DNA of 64,000 nt from CAYGHE01 sp964349805 (GTDB taxonomy: Bacteria; Patescibacteriota; Saccharimonadia; Saccharimonadales; Saccharimonadaceae): contig CAYGHE010000003.1 of NCBI GenBank assembly GCA_964349805.1, forward strand, positions 1-64,000, read 5' to 3'. The position numbers and the translations under genes are program-made. Numbering within the stretch: position 1 is the stretch's first letter; each line of letters starts with the position of its first letter. Below are positions 1-6,965 of this stretch, one piece after another. Under the pieces are notes generated by a model, which was given only the letters and a program-made list of their open reading frames with translations, did not search any database and was not told the DNA's origin.

Positions 1-556
1 CAACTAAATCAAGGTCGCTTGCCAAACGTTCTTCAGCCGTCAAAAAGGCTTTGAACTCACCATTAACTCGCCCGACTCTAATACCTGCGACTGGGCCGTC
101 AAAGGGTGTGCCTGTCAACATTAAGGCTGTGCTGGCAGCTATCATAGCGATAGCGTCTGGACGAAATCCAGGGTCAAGTGATAACACGCTAGTTACGACT
201 TGAACTTCTTGACGGTATCCTTTGGGAAACAGCGGACGAATTGGACGGTCAATTAAGCGTCCAATCAATATAGCTTCATCGCTGGGGCGACCTTCTCTTT
301 TTATGAATCGGCTACCGCTAATTTTACCGGCAGCATAAAATTTTTCTTCGTAATCAATGCTGAGCGGAAAGTAATCTAGCACTACGGGCCTGGTGCCGGC
401 CATAGCCGTACCTAAAATAACAGTGTCACCGTAAGTAACTAGAACGCTTGCTGTCGATCTAAAACCGACGCGGTTTACTTCTAAAGTTAATGTTTGTCCC
501 GCCAGTTCTGTACTGACGCGCAAGATATCCTTGCCATAGGGATTGATAGTTGTCAT
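1..556 (-). CDS. pnp: Polyribonucleotide nucleotidyltransferase, N-terminal part (cut by window edge)
   Basis: PNPase degrades RNA 3'-5' by phosphorolysis. Reading the minus strand from the ATG at 556 gives MTTINPYGKDILRVSTELAG followed by typical first RNase-PH-domain text (GDTVILGTAM, FFPL-like VVLDYFPLSIDYEEKFYAAG, SRFIKREGRPSDEAIL, RLIDRPIRPLFPKGYR). About 185 residues are visible before the sequence runs off the left edge, so the rest lies outside the window. An AAGGAGG Shine-Dalgarno (560-566) sits 3 nt before the ATG. It follows rpsO on the same strand, the conserved rpsO-pnp order. Identification is confident. Confidence 0.95.
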   Translation of the reverse strand, partial: MTTINPYGKDILRVSTELAGQTLTLEVNRVGFRSTASVLVTYGDTVILGTAMAGTRPVVLDYFPLSIDYEEKFYAAGKISGSRFIKREGRPSDEAILIGRLIDRPIRPLFPKGYRQEVQVVTSVLSLDPGFRPDAIAMIAASTALMLTGTPFDGPVAGIRVGRVNGEFKAFLTAEERLASDLDLV

Positions 557-679
557 AAACCTCCTTAGAGTTTATCCGCCTTGATATTTAGCGAATAAGT
601 AACGGGTAGAAGTATTCGTATTTCACAAATGCGTCTATCCACCACTAATTCGCCGCGGTGGCGGTTCGTGCCTATTATA
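557..679 (-). promoter_or_regulatory. pnp promoter and structured leader
   Basis: On the minus strand a TGC-TATAAT extended -10 (679-674) gives a leader of about 110 nt before pnp. The leader starts with GC-rich complementary segments (CCACC at 639-643 with GGTGG at 657-661, and CGCC/GGCG within). This resembles the leader hairpin through which pnp is autoregulated in other bacteria. The promoter call is good; the autoregulation is inference. Confidence 0.5.
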
Positions 680-706
680 GCACCGTGAGCCTCGATTAAC
701 CAGATG

Positions 707-973
707 TTACTTACGTAGCTTGAGCTTGGTTATAGTGCCTTTGTAGGCATCAAAATCTTTTTCTTCTAGATACTTGAGGAGTTTTTTGCGCCTGCCTACC
801 ATTTGAAGGAGACCCCGACGAGCCATATTGTCCTGGGGGTGTTGTCTGAGGTGATCGGACACTTCTTTGATACGAGTCGTTAAAACAGACGTCTGCGCTT
901 GGGGGCTACCAACGTCTTGCTTGTGCGTTTGCGTCAAAGCAATTGCTTTCGTTTTGTTCTTGGCGGTAATCAT
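707..973 (-). CDS. rpsO: 30S ribosomal protein S15
   Basis: Primary 16S rRNA-binding protein of the 30S platform. The 88-residue product has family length and the S15 signature (GSPQAQTSVLTTRI, then HPQDNMARRGLLQMVGRRKKLLKYL). The ATG at 973 lies 9 nt after a TGC-TATAAT extended -10 box (988-983) with a TTGTAA -35 at the 17-bp spacing (1011-1006), so the mRNA is predicted to be essentially leaderless. That promoter overlaps the 3' end of truB. pnp follows downstream. Very confident. Confidence 0.97.
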   Translation of the reverse strand: MITAKNKTKAIALTQTHKQDVGSPQAQTSVLTTRIKEVSDHLRQHPQDNMARRGLLQMVGRRKKLLKYLEEKDFDAYKGTITKLKLRK

Positions 974-1005
974 CAGAGGGAGATTATAGCAACTTTCAGA
1001 GCGGA

Positions 1006-1653
1006 TTACAACTCCTCAATAGTCTGAGCTGAATCAACTGACCACTTACTTATTTTGGTGCGGCGCAAAGCTTCACAATAAGCTCCCGTACCAAGTTCTT
1101 CGCCGATATCTTGAGCTAGACTCCGTATATAAGTTCCACTACCAACGTGGGCGCGAACAGATAAGTGCGGATAATCATAGTTCATTAGCTCTAATTCATA
1201 AACTTTTACTTGCCTGGAGGGCATATCAACCGAACCGCCTTGTCGCGCCAATTTGTAGGCGCGTTGCCCGTTGATTTTAATGGCGCTAAAGATGGGTGGT
1301 TTCTGAGTAATTTCTCCCACGAACCGCTCTAGTACATTTTTTATTTCTGCTATTTCGGGTTTTTTGTCGGATACATTAATAATTTCTCCTTCGGGGTCGC
1401 CCGTCGTACTGGTTTGACCAAGCAAAAAAGAAGCTTCGTAAACTTTGTCTAACTTGCTGTACTCGCCAGCCTTCTTACATTCTTTACCGACCACAATAAT
1501 CATTAATCCCGTTGCGAAGGGATCTAGGGTACCGGTATGGCCAACTTTAACTTTTTTGTCGGCCCGCCTACTGAGTATCCCGCGAACACGGGCTACAACA
1601 CCGAAACTGGATATTCCAGCTGGCTTATCAACCAGTAGATAACCGTCTTGCAT
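1006..1653 (-). CDS. truB: tRNA pseudouridine(55) synthase
   Basis: Makes pseudouridine 55 in the T-loop of tRNAs. The 215-residue product starts GYLLVDKPAGISSFGVV and carries the catalytic-Asp motif GHTGTLDPFATGLM, then TSTTGDPEGE, KPPIFSAIKINGQRAYKLAR and the SGTYIRSLAQDIG motif. It is short because it lacks a C-terminal PUA extension. A Shine-Dalgarno AGGAGAGG precedes the ATG at 1653. It lies directly downstream of the DHH-like gene (11 nt gap), matching the common translation/RNA-maturation cluster with truB next to a nanoRNase-type DHH gene. Confidence 0.95.
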   Translation of the reverse strand: MQDGYLLVDKPAGISSFGVVARVRGILSRRADKKVKVGHTGTLDPFATGLMIIVVGKECKKAGEYSKLDKVYEASFLLGQTSTTGDPEGEIINVSDKKPEIAEIKNVLERFVGEITQKPPIFSAIKINGQRAYKLARQGGSVDMPSRQVKVYELELMNYDYPHLSVRAHVGSGTYIRSLAQDIGEELGTGAYCEALRRTKISKWSVDSAQTIEEL

Positions 1654-1664
1654 ACTTACCTCTC

Positions 1665-3287
1665 CTAGTTAGGAATCTTAAACTGGGAGGGGTCGTCAGC
1701 GGCTGGTGGCGGAGGCGAGTCGGGTGCTAATATATCACCCAATTTTTCTGGCGGCGGAGTTGGCAAGGGCGGAGTTGGTGGGGCTATAGGATCGGGCGGA
1801 GGTAGCATCGAAGGGTCGGCTGGAAGTGGTGGAGGGGGTGGCAGCGGTATTTGCGACGTAGATGCACTAGTAGGCTCGCCCGTTGGCGGTTGAGCAAATA
1901 TATCTACTTTGTCAGTCTCGCTGGCCTGTCCTACGCCATTCATGGGCGCAGCTCGTTGAGGCTCGGCATCACCTAAATAAGCGTGTTTTAGTATCGTTCG
2001 ATTTCTTTCATCTTCAAGAGCGTTCCTAGCATCTTCGGCAGCTTGATCAGTAGTGGCGTTCAGAGTGCCACCTAGTGACGGTTCTGACGTAATTGGCTCT
2101 CCAGAAACAGCCTTGCCTAATTCGCTGTTACTGTCCGGCAAAGTGCTGATCGGTTCTGGGGCGTAAGCCGGAGCCAAGGTAGAAGATTGCGGTTCTATGG
2201 TTGTATCAAGGGGCGCAACAGTGGATGTTTGCCCAGATTCAGGTGGCAGGGTACTTTGTGGCGCAGTAGCTATAGGGCCACTGTCAGGAACAGTGTCAGT
2301 GCTGATACTAGGTGGGGTTTGAGGAATTGGCGAAGTACTTGGTGGAACAACTGGCGGTTGGTTGTCCGTAGGTTGTGTAGGCTCGGGCGGTAGAGTTGAT
2401 TGCCTGCCTGATATATCAATAGATTGATTTTCGGAAAGAATTGCTTCACCGTTCGCAGGAGGTTGTGCATTATTTGTAGACGGAACATCTGTAGGTGGAG
2501 GTTGTATTCCTATCTCGTGAGATTCTTGCAGTTTAGAAGCGATAAGTTGTTGATTGGCGCCAGCGGCCATCAATTGTGCGGCGACTGCCATAGTGCGAGA
2601 AGATGTTTGCAAGTTGCTGAAACGATCAGTCTCGGCCACTATACCCGTAAGTAACGCTGTTGCTACTTGTTCATCCATCAGGGGTGTCTCTGCGCTCGCT
2701 TTAACTAAATCACCAAGGTTAAAGACCATTTCGCTAAGACTGCTGGCTGATTCATCGTGCCAATCAATGCTTCCTAAGCTACTGGTTTGCTTACCGAAAC
2801 TAAAGGTTACAACCGTAGCATCATGCAGAATGCGCCCATGAGCCGACAGGGCAGCATCTAGATTGTCCTGGCTTTCAACGCCCAGGGCTAACACTAATTC
2901 AACATTGTATTCTCCCTGGCTAAATTCTAGGTCTTCGCTGTTAATAGTCGTTCTGTAGGGAGTAATAAATATTTTTACTACATCGCCTTCAACTTTATAA
3001 CGCAGGTGGTCTGCTTTTTCTTTACTAAGAGCAATAATAAAATCTCTCAAACTGTCTGGCGTGTTTTCGAATACTTTTTCTGGATCCAAGAAAGTTATAG
3101 CTGGAGGAATCGCACCACTAAAAATTGCTGTGGCGTGTTTTCCAAGCCTATTAACTATCGCCGTCAACCCAAGTGCTGCTGACAGACTATCTACTGAAGG
3201 GTCCTTGCTAACAGTAATTAGAATGCTTGAAGAGGCTTCTATTTTTTCGACGATTTGCTGTTGCAGCTTGATGTCGGCGTCATTCAC
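1665..3287 (-). CDS. Degenerate DHH/NrnA-like phosphoesterase domain with long Pro-rich tail
   Basis: A 540-residue protein in the slot usually held by the nanoRNase/pAp phosphatase NrnA beside truB. Residues about 1-265 follow the DHH fold order: ILITVSKDPSVDSLSAALG (where active enzymes have PDxDAxGS), SIDWHDESASSLSE (in place of the DHH motif), then GIVAETDRFSNLQTSSRTM and a final helix. The first Asp of motif I and the first His of DHH are missing, so catalysis is doubtful. Residues about 266-540 are low-complexity Pro/Thr/Ser/Gln repeats ending in poly-Pro stretches, probably disordered. A TTGACT-18-TATAGT promoter lies upstream (about 3360-3331, minus). Function unknown; a scaffold or nucleic-acid-binding role is only a guess. 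Confidence 0.7.
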   Translation of the reverse strand: MNDADIKLQQQIVEKIEASSSILITVSKDPSVDSLSAALGLTAIVNRLGKHATAIFSGAIPPAITFLDPEKVFENTPDSLRDFIIALSKEKADHLRYKVEGDVVKIFITPYRTTINSEDLEFSQGEYNVELVLALGVESQDNLDAALSAHGRILHDATVVTFSFGKQTSSLGSIDWHDESASSLSEMVFNLGDLVKASAETPLMDEQVATALLTGIVAETDRFSNLQTSSRTMAVAAQLMAAGANQQLIASKLQESHEIGIQPPPTDVPSTNNAQPPANGEAILSENQSIDISGRQSTLPPEPTQPTDNQPPVVPPSTSPIPQTPPSISTDTVPDSGPIATAPQSTLPPESGQTSTVAPLDTTIEPQSSTLAPAYAPEPISTLPDSNSELGKAVSGEPITSEPSLGGTLNATTDQAAEDARNALEDERNRTILKHAYLGDAEPQRAAPMNGVGQASETDKVDIFAQPPTGEPTSASTSQIPLPPPPPLPADPSMLPPPDPIAPPTPPLPTPPPEKLGDILAPDSPPPPAADDPSQFKIPN

Positions 3288-3368
3288 TGATGTGGTTCCT
3301 CGGTGTTTATTTTAGGTGATATTTTGTCTCACTATACCATAAGCGTGTCACCAGAGTCAACAAGGCAC

Positions 3369-3397
3369 TTTACATCGAGTAGATTTTCGTCTATAAT
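3369..3397 (+). promoter_or_regulatory. rpsT promoter
   Basis: TTTACA (3369-3374), a 17-bp spacer, and TATAAT (3392-3397): a near-consensus sigma70 promoter. The predicted start of transcription (about 3404) coincides with an in-frame TTG at 3404 and precedes the ATG at 3410 by 6 nt, so the mRNA has little or no leader. Confidence 0.75.
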
Positions 3398-3409
3398 CCC
3401 CGCTTGACT

Positions 3410-3790
3410 ATGCCTATAATTAAATCTGCCGCAAAACGCGCTCGACAAGCCACCGTTCACCGCAAGCGAAACGTAGCTCTTAAGCGCACCATCAAAGAAG
3501 CCACTAAGGCATTTTTGGCTAAACCAAGTGCTGCTACTTTAAGTGCTGCTCACAGTAGACTTGATACAGCTCGCAAAAAAGGCCTTCTTAAGGCTAATGC
3601 TGTGGCACGTCGCAAATCGGCTTTATCACGAATCGCCAAAAGTTCTGGTGTTAAACTTACGCCTGCCAAAAAGGCTCCTGCAAAAACCGCTACTAAACCA
3701 GCTGTTAAAAAACCTGTTACTAAAAAGGCTCCCGCAAAGAAGACTCCTACCAAAAAAGCTCCTGCTAAAAAACCAGTTGCTAAAAAATAG
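3410..3790 (+). CDS. rpsT: 30S ribosomal protein S20 with lysine/alanine-rich C-terminal tail
   Basis: S20 binds 16S rRNA in the 30S body. From the ATG at 3410 the product (126 residues) starts MPIIKSAAKRARQATVHRKR, the canonical S20 N-terminus; an upstream TTG at 3404 would add two residues. Residues about 1-85 are the S20 domain. Residues about 86-126 are an extra tail made of KKAPAK, KKPVTK and KKTPTK repeats, resembling histone H1 or bacterial H1-like DNA-binding tails. Ordinary S20 is about 85-90 residues. The tail may bind rRNA or DNA (inference). Convergent with holA, 7 bp apart. Confidence 0.93.
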   Translation: MPIIKSAAKRARQATVHRKRNVALKRTIKEATKAFLAKPSAATLSAAHSRLDTARKKGLLKANAVARRKSALSRIAKSSGVKLTPAKKAPAKTATKPAVKKPVTKKAPAKKTPTKKAPAKKPVAKK

Positions 3791-3797
3791 TTATAAT

Positions 3798-4709
3798 TTA
3801 AATCTGCGCAACTTTTAGAAGTGCTTTTTCGATTATTATCCAAGGGTCTGCCGAGCCAGTCTTGATAGAATCATCCGCTTCTGCGAATGCGCTAATAATA
3901 TCGCGTATAGATCCTGTTTTCTTCACACGTTTTGCGTGCGTCGATAACTGCGATAAAGCATAGGGGTGAATACCTATGTCTGTGGCTATTTCCTGATTGC
4001 TTTTGTCACTCATCACTAAAGCTGTCAGTTGGAAAAGCTGGTTTACTAACAAGCCGAATAAACGGTGCGGGTCGTCACTTGACGACAAATGTCGCAACAT
4101 ATCTTGCAAGCGTTGAATATCACCCTTTAGGGCCGTTTCAAAAAGCCTAAAGACATTTTCTACTGGACGGCTTTCAATAAGATTTTCTATCGTAGGGATG
4201 TCAACTTTGTCGGTTAGTGATAACAAATCCAGAGAGTTATATAACGCCCACTGATCCACTCCTACCCTACTTACCAAAAACCTAGCTGTTTTTGCATCTA
4301 AATCCAAATTCATTTTTTTAGCTTCGTTAACTACCCACTTTTCAGCATCCGAAGTATTTTTCTCATCCCAAGCGCTGAATTCTTTTGTCTCGGCTGAGCT
4401 TTTCAGGGCCTTAAAGGCGGTTGTTCGTTTATCTAAGTTCGGCTCAACTAACACTAGATGAATGTGTGGCGATAACCTTGGTATCCAAGTATCAAATTTT
4501 TCCCACACCGTTTTATTCTGACTAAGGCTTCTGATTACTATTAATCTTGATTCAGACAGCAAGCTAATCCCCATAAGCATATCTGCTAATTGTTCAATTT
4601 GGACCTGAGACCCATCTATATATTCAATGCCACCATTAAATGACTTTTTGACTGAGCTCAGCGCTCGATCAATTTCAAAAGAATTATTTCCCAAAAACAA
4701 CGTTATCAT
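3798..4709 (-). CDS. holA: DNA polymerase III delta subunit
   Basis: Clamp-loader delta subunit, which opens the beta clamp. The 303-residue product has HolA family length and text: MITLFLGNNSFEIDRALSS, SLLSESRLIVIRSLSQNK, LVLVEPNLDKRTTAFKAL, KWVVNEAKKMNLDLDAKTA, VDQWALYNSLDLLSL, ENVFRLFETALKGD and a helical C-terminal collar domain. TATACT (4722-4717) is followed by 7 nt and the ATG, so a leaderless mRNA is predicted, with the promoter inside the 3' end of mutM. Convergent with rpsT. Confidence 0.92.
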   Translation of the reverse strand: MITLFLGNNSFEIDRALSSVKKSFNGGIEYIDGSQVQIEQLADMLMGISLLSESRLIVIRSLSQNKTVWEKFDTWIPRLSPHIHLVLVEPNLDKRTTAFKALKSSAETKEFSAWDEKNTSDAEKWVVNEAKKMNLDLDAKTARFLVSRVGVDQWALYNSLDLLSLTDKVDIPTIENLIESRPVENVFRLFETALKGDIQRLQDMLRHLSSSDDPHRLFGLLVNQLFQLTALVMSDKSNQEIATDIGIHPYALSQLSTHAKRVKKTGSIRDIISAFAEADDSIKTGSADPWIIIEKALLKVAQI

Positions 4710-4724
4710 TGGTTTTAGTATAGC

Positions 4725-5621
4725 TCAAAGCTGCTGACATGTCGGGCAAATGTGCGTCCCCCGACCAGCAACTCGTAACTTGACTATGGTCGAGCCACAT
4801 CTTGGGCAGGCCTGGCCTTGACGGCGAAAAACCTTTGCGAAAGTTAAATAGCTACCTTTGTTTCCTTGGGCGTCGACATAATTTCTGTCAGTAGAACCGC
4901 CGCTATCAATAGATAATTGTAAAATCGCCTGCAAGTCACGAAATAGTTGTCGTAATTTTCTGATTGGAATGTCCTGAACCCGACTGGATGGATGAATTTT
5001 GGAAGCGTACAGCGATTCGTCGGCGTAAATATTCCCAACCCCAGCCACCACCGTCTGATCAAGCAAAACGGATTTAATGGTGCTTTTGGAACGCCTCATT
5101 AATCTTTGCACGAAATCCGTGGCTGTAAAATTACTGTCTAACGGTTCCGGCCCAACTTTGCGCATAAAATCAATATTTGGAACCTCTAGCGTCGGCAGTA
5201 GACGCATCCAACCAAACTTGCGCTGGTCGTTAAAAAACAAACGTGAACCATCTAGAAATTCTATGTTCACGCGAGTAGATTTATCCGGTAATTTATTAAT
5301 AAGGCTATCCGTTGGGTGACCGCCTGCGAAACGAGTTTCGCTAGTAGTTGGTAGTTGGTAATTAGTAGATGGTATAAAGACTAGCTGTCCGGTCATTTTC
5401 AAATGAATGACCAAGCTGTAATCACTAGACAGATTTATTATTAAAACTTTAGCACGGCGATGAATTTCAGTTATTGTGGCGCCAATTAAAAAGTCATTTA
5501 CTTCAATTTCAGCGTTCGGGAAACTTTTTTGGTTGTCAGACACAACGGATTTAATTGTCTTGCCGATTATTAGTTGCTGCAGACCAAGTTTTATAGTTTC
5601 AACTTCTGGTAACTCTGGCAT
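4725..5621 (-). CDS. mutM: Formamidopyrimidine-DNA glycosylase (bifunctional glycosylase/AP lyase)
   Basis: Excises 8-oxoguanine and other oxidized purines. The 298-residue product starts with MPELPEVETI (catalytic Pro2 and Glu3), has HLKMTGQL, DQRKFGWMRL, the helix-two-turn-helix VAGVGNIYADESLY and a zinc finger CPRCGSTIVKLRVAGRGTHI ending CPTC. The family-variable segment after QLVF contains a short Tyr/Pro/Thr-rich insertion. Its ATG overlaps the dut stop by one base (TAATG), so it is translationally coupled in a HAD-dut-mutM operon, which groups nucleotide-pool cleaning with oxidative repair. Confidence 0.95.
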   Translation of the reverse strand: MPELPEVETIKLGLQQLIIGKTIKSVVSDNQKSFPNAEIEVNDFLIGATITEIHRRAKVLIINLSSDYSLVIHLKMTGQLVFIPSTNYQLPTTSETRFAGGHPTDSLINKLPDKSTRVNIEFLDGSRLFFNDQRKFGWMRLLPTLEVPNIDFMRKVGPEPLDSNFTATDFVQRLMRRSKSTIKSVLLDQTVVAGVGNIYADESLYASKIHPSSRVQDIPIRKLRQLFRDLQAILQLSIDSGGSTDRNYVDAQGNKGSYLTFAKVFRRQGQACPRCGSTIVKLRVAGRGTHICPTCQQL

Positions 5622-6058
5622 TAGTGTCCCGTACTCCCATATCCAGTTTCGCCACGCTTGGTAGAACCGAGTTCTTTAGTTTCTTGAAGCTCTACCCTCT
5701 CGTAACGTGCAATTATCATCTGGGCTATGCGCATCCCTGGCTCTATCACAAACGGTTCCTCGCTTAGATTGATAGCCAATACCCCAACTTCACCCCTGTA
5801 ATCAGCGTCTATCGTACCAACTCCATTAGCCATAGCGATGCCGTGCTTGGAGCTCAAGCCACTTCGAGCTCGAATTTGAGCTTCGAAACCCGGGGGAAGT
5901 TCAATCGCTAGGCCAGTTGGAATTATGGCTCGCTCCATAGGTTGTAATGCCCTCGGTTCATCCAGGCAAGCGCACAGATCCATTCCCGAGGCGTGCTCGC
6001 TTTGATACTCGGGCAGTGCCGCTTTGTCGTTCAGTTTTTTAATTTTAACTTTTATCAT
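5621..6058 (-). CDS. dut: dUTP diphosphatase (dUTPase)
   Basis: Hydrolyses dUTP to dUMP, keeping uracil out of DNA and supplying dTMP synthesis. The 145-residue trimeric-type enzyme shows its motifs in order: SGMDLCA (motif 1), RARSGLSSKHG (motif 2), GVGTIDADYRGEVGV (motif 3, catalytic Asp), RIAQMI (motif 4) and the Gly-rich C-terminal GETGYGSTG (motif 5). Its start overlaps the end of the upstream HAD gene by 14 nt and its stop overlaps the mutM start. Confidence 0.96.
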   Translation of the reverse strand: MIKVKIKKLNDKAALPEYQSEHASGMDLCACLDEPRALQPMERAIIPTGLAIELPPGFEAQIRARSGLSSKHGIAMANGVGTIDADYRGEVGVLAINLSEEPFVIEPGMRIAQMIIARYERVELQETKELGSTKRGETGYGSTGH

Positions 6059-6470
6059 TTTCCGCGCTTTCTAGTTTTTTAAAATCGTCAATAAATTGTT
6101 CTACATTTTTAAATAATACAGCTTTCATCCCCGCCGCCTCGGCGCCTTGGCAATAAAGCTCCATATCATCTACCATCAAGCAATCTGCAGGTTGCACGCC
6201 TAATCTTTCTGCAACTAATTCATAGATTTGACGCTCTGGCTTGATAAATCCAACATCTCCAGACGCGACCACAGCATCAAATAGTTCATCAAGTTCACCT
6301 GAATTAAATCGCATATCCAAGCCCTCTCGGCTACTGACATTGCTTAGTAGCGCTAACTTATAGCGCGGGCGTAATATTTTTATAAAATCTATCAAGGGCT
6401 GGTTACGAACCGTATGGCCATCGCCCGTAGTTAGCATCACCCCGAAACCATCAAATATTAAAGCTTTTAT
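6045..6470 (-). CDS. HAD-superfamily hydrolase with apparent non-canonical start
   Basis: A small HAD phosphatase of unknown substrate, first gene of the HAD-dut-mutM operon. Starting at the first GTG (6440) would give 131 residues with motifs II (LALLSNVSS), III (GFIKPERQIY) and IV (CLMVDDMELY) but no motif I. Reading upstream in the same frame gives KALIFDGFGVML, the expected nucleophile motif I (Asp at the D of IFDGFG). No ATG, GTG, TTG or CTG lies in frame before it back to the TAA stop. The best-placed start is ATA at 6470, about 10 nt after GAGGA. Either ATA/ATT initiation, a base error, or start loss explains this. The product would be about 141 residues. Confidence 0.7.
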   Translation of the reverse strand: MKALIFDGFGVMLTTGDGHTVRNQPLIDFIKILRPRYKLALLSNVSSREGLDMRFNSGELDELFDAVVASGDVGFIKPERQIYELVAERLGVQPADCLMVDDMELYCQGAEAAGMKAVLFKNVEQFIDDFKKLESAENDKS

Positions 6471-6561
6471 GTTGAATAAGTCCTCTGTAATTAAGGGTTT
6501 TAAATCCCTTTATACATGGTACCATGTGCTGTCATCACAGACGACAACGTATACAAGGGCG

Positions 6562-6662
6562 TATACTATAGACAAACACCATAAGCACGTACGGAGTTAG
6601 CCACGGCTGAAGTATTAACCCCCAGTCTACCCTCTCCTCGATCCGTAGAGGAGGTCTCTAAC
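6562..6662 (+). promoter_or_regulatory. Promoter and leader with Shine-Dalgarno-masking hairpin
   Basis: TATACT (6562-6567) is a likely -10, giving a leader of about 90 nt before the GTG at 6663. The leader ends in CTCCTC (6634-6639), an 8-nt loop, and GAGGAG (6648-6653). The second arm is the Shine-Dalgarno sequence itself, so folding would hide it. This contrasts with the leaderless starts of most neighbouring genes. A thermosensor, ligand or protein switch is possible but not shown. Confidence 0.45.
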
Positions 6663-6965
6663 GTGCGGTATAAGAAATTGGTAGACGCTATCTGGCATTC
6701 GGTTGCTATTCAGTGCGATGCAGAGACTACTGAAACTGAAAGGGGTCGTTGCTTTGACGAAGCTATTTGCCGATGCCTCGCCGCAATTTCTATAATTCAC
6801 CACAATATCGTTATCGAAGTTGATGAAACGGATGGCTTCGGACCCGACCATGTGTTGCCTTGGCTGGAAGCAGCAAGGGAAGCGCTAAAAAGAATTGGCG
6901 GCGATAGAAGCCTAGCGATTGCTACAGCTCCCCCCAGTGTTTCCCAACATGAACGTCCACTTTGA
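6663..6965 (+). CDS. Hypothetical protein, 100 residues
   Basis: Not recognised. The GTG start is supported by a strong Shine-Dalgarno (GAGGAGGT, ending 7 nt upstream). The product is acidic and soluble, without membrane segments: MRYKKLVDAIWHSVAIQ, two Cys near RGRCFDEAICRCLAAIS, then VIEVDETDGFGPDHVLPWLE and AAREALKRIGGDRS. The last 44 nt overlap the 3' end of polA on the other strand. The leader hairpin and strong ribosome-binding site favour a real gene; composition matches the neighbours. Confidence 0.6.
   Translation: MRYKKLVDAIWHSVAIQCDAETTETERGRCFDEAICRCLAAISIIHHNIVIEVDETDGFGPDHVLPWLEAAREALKRIGGDRSLAIATAPPSVSQHERPL

Noticed and set aside
2187..2841. Several plus-strand open frames opposite the DHH-like gene
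   Set aside because: They are antisense shadows of the Pro/Thr-rich coding sequence; no ribosome sites.
5340..5380. Short ACCAACT microrepeats in mutM
   Set aside because: Two imperfect copies within a family-variable insertion; nothing else suggests an element.
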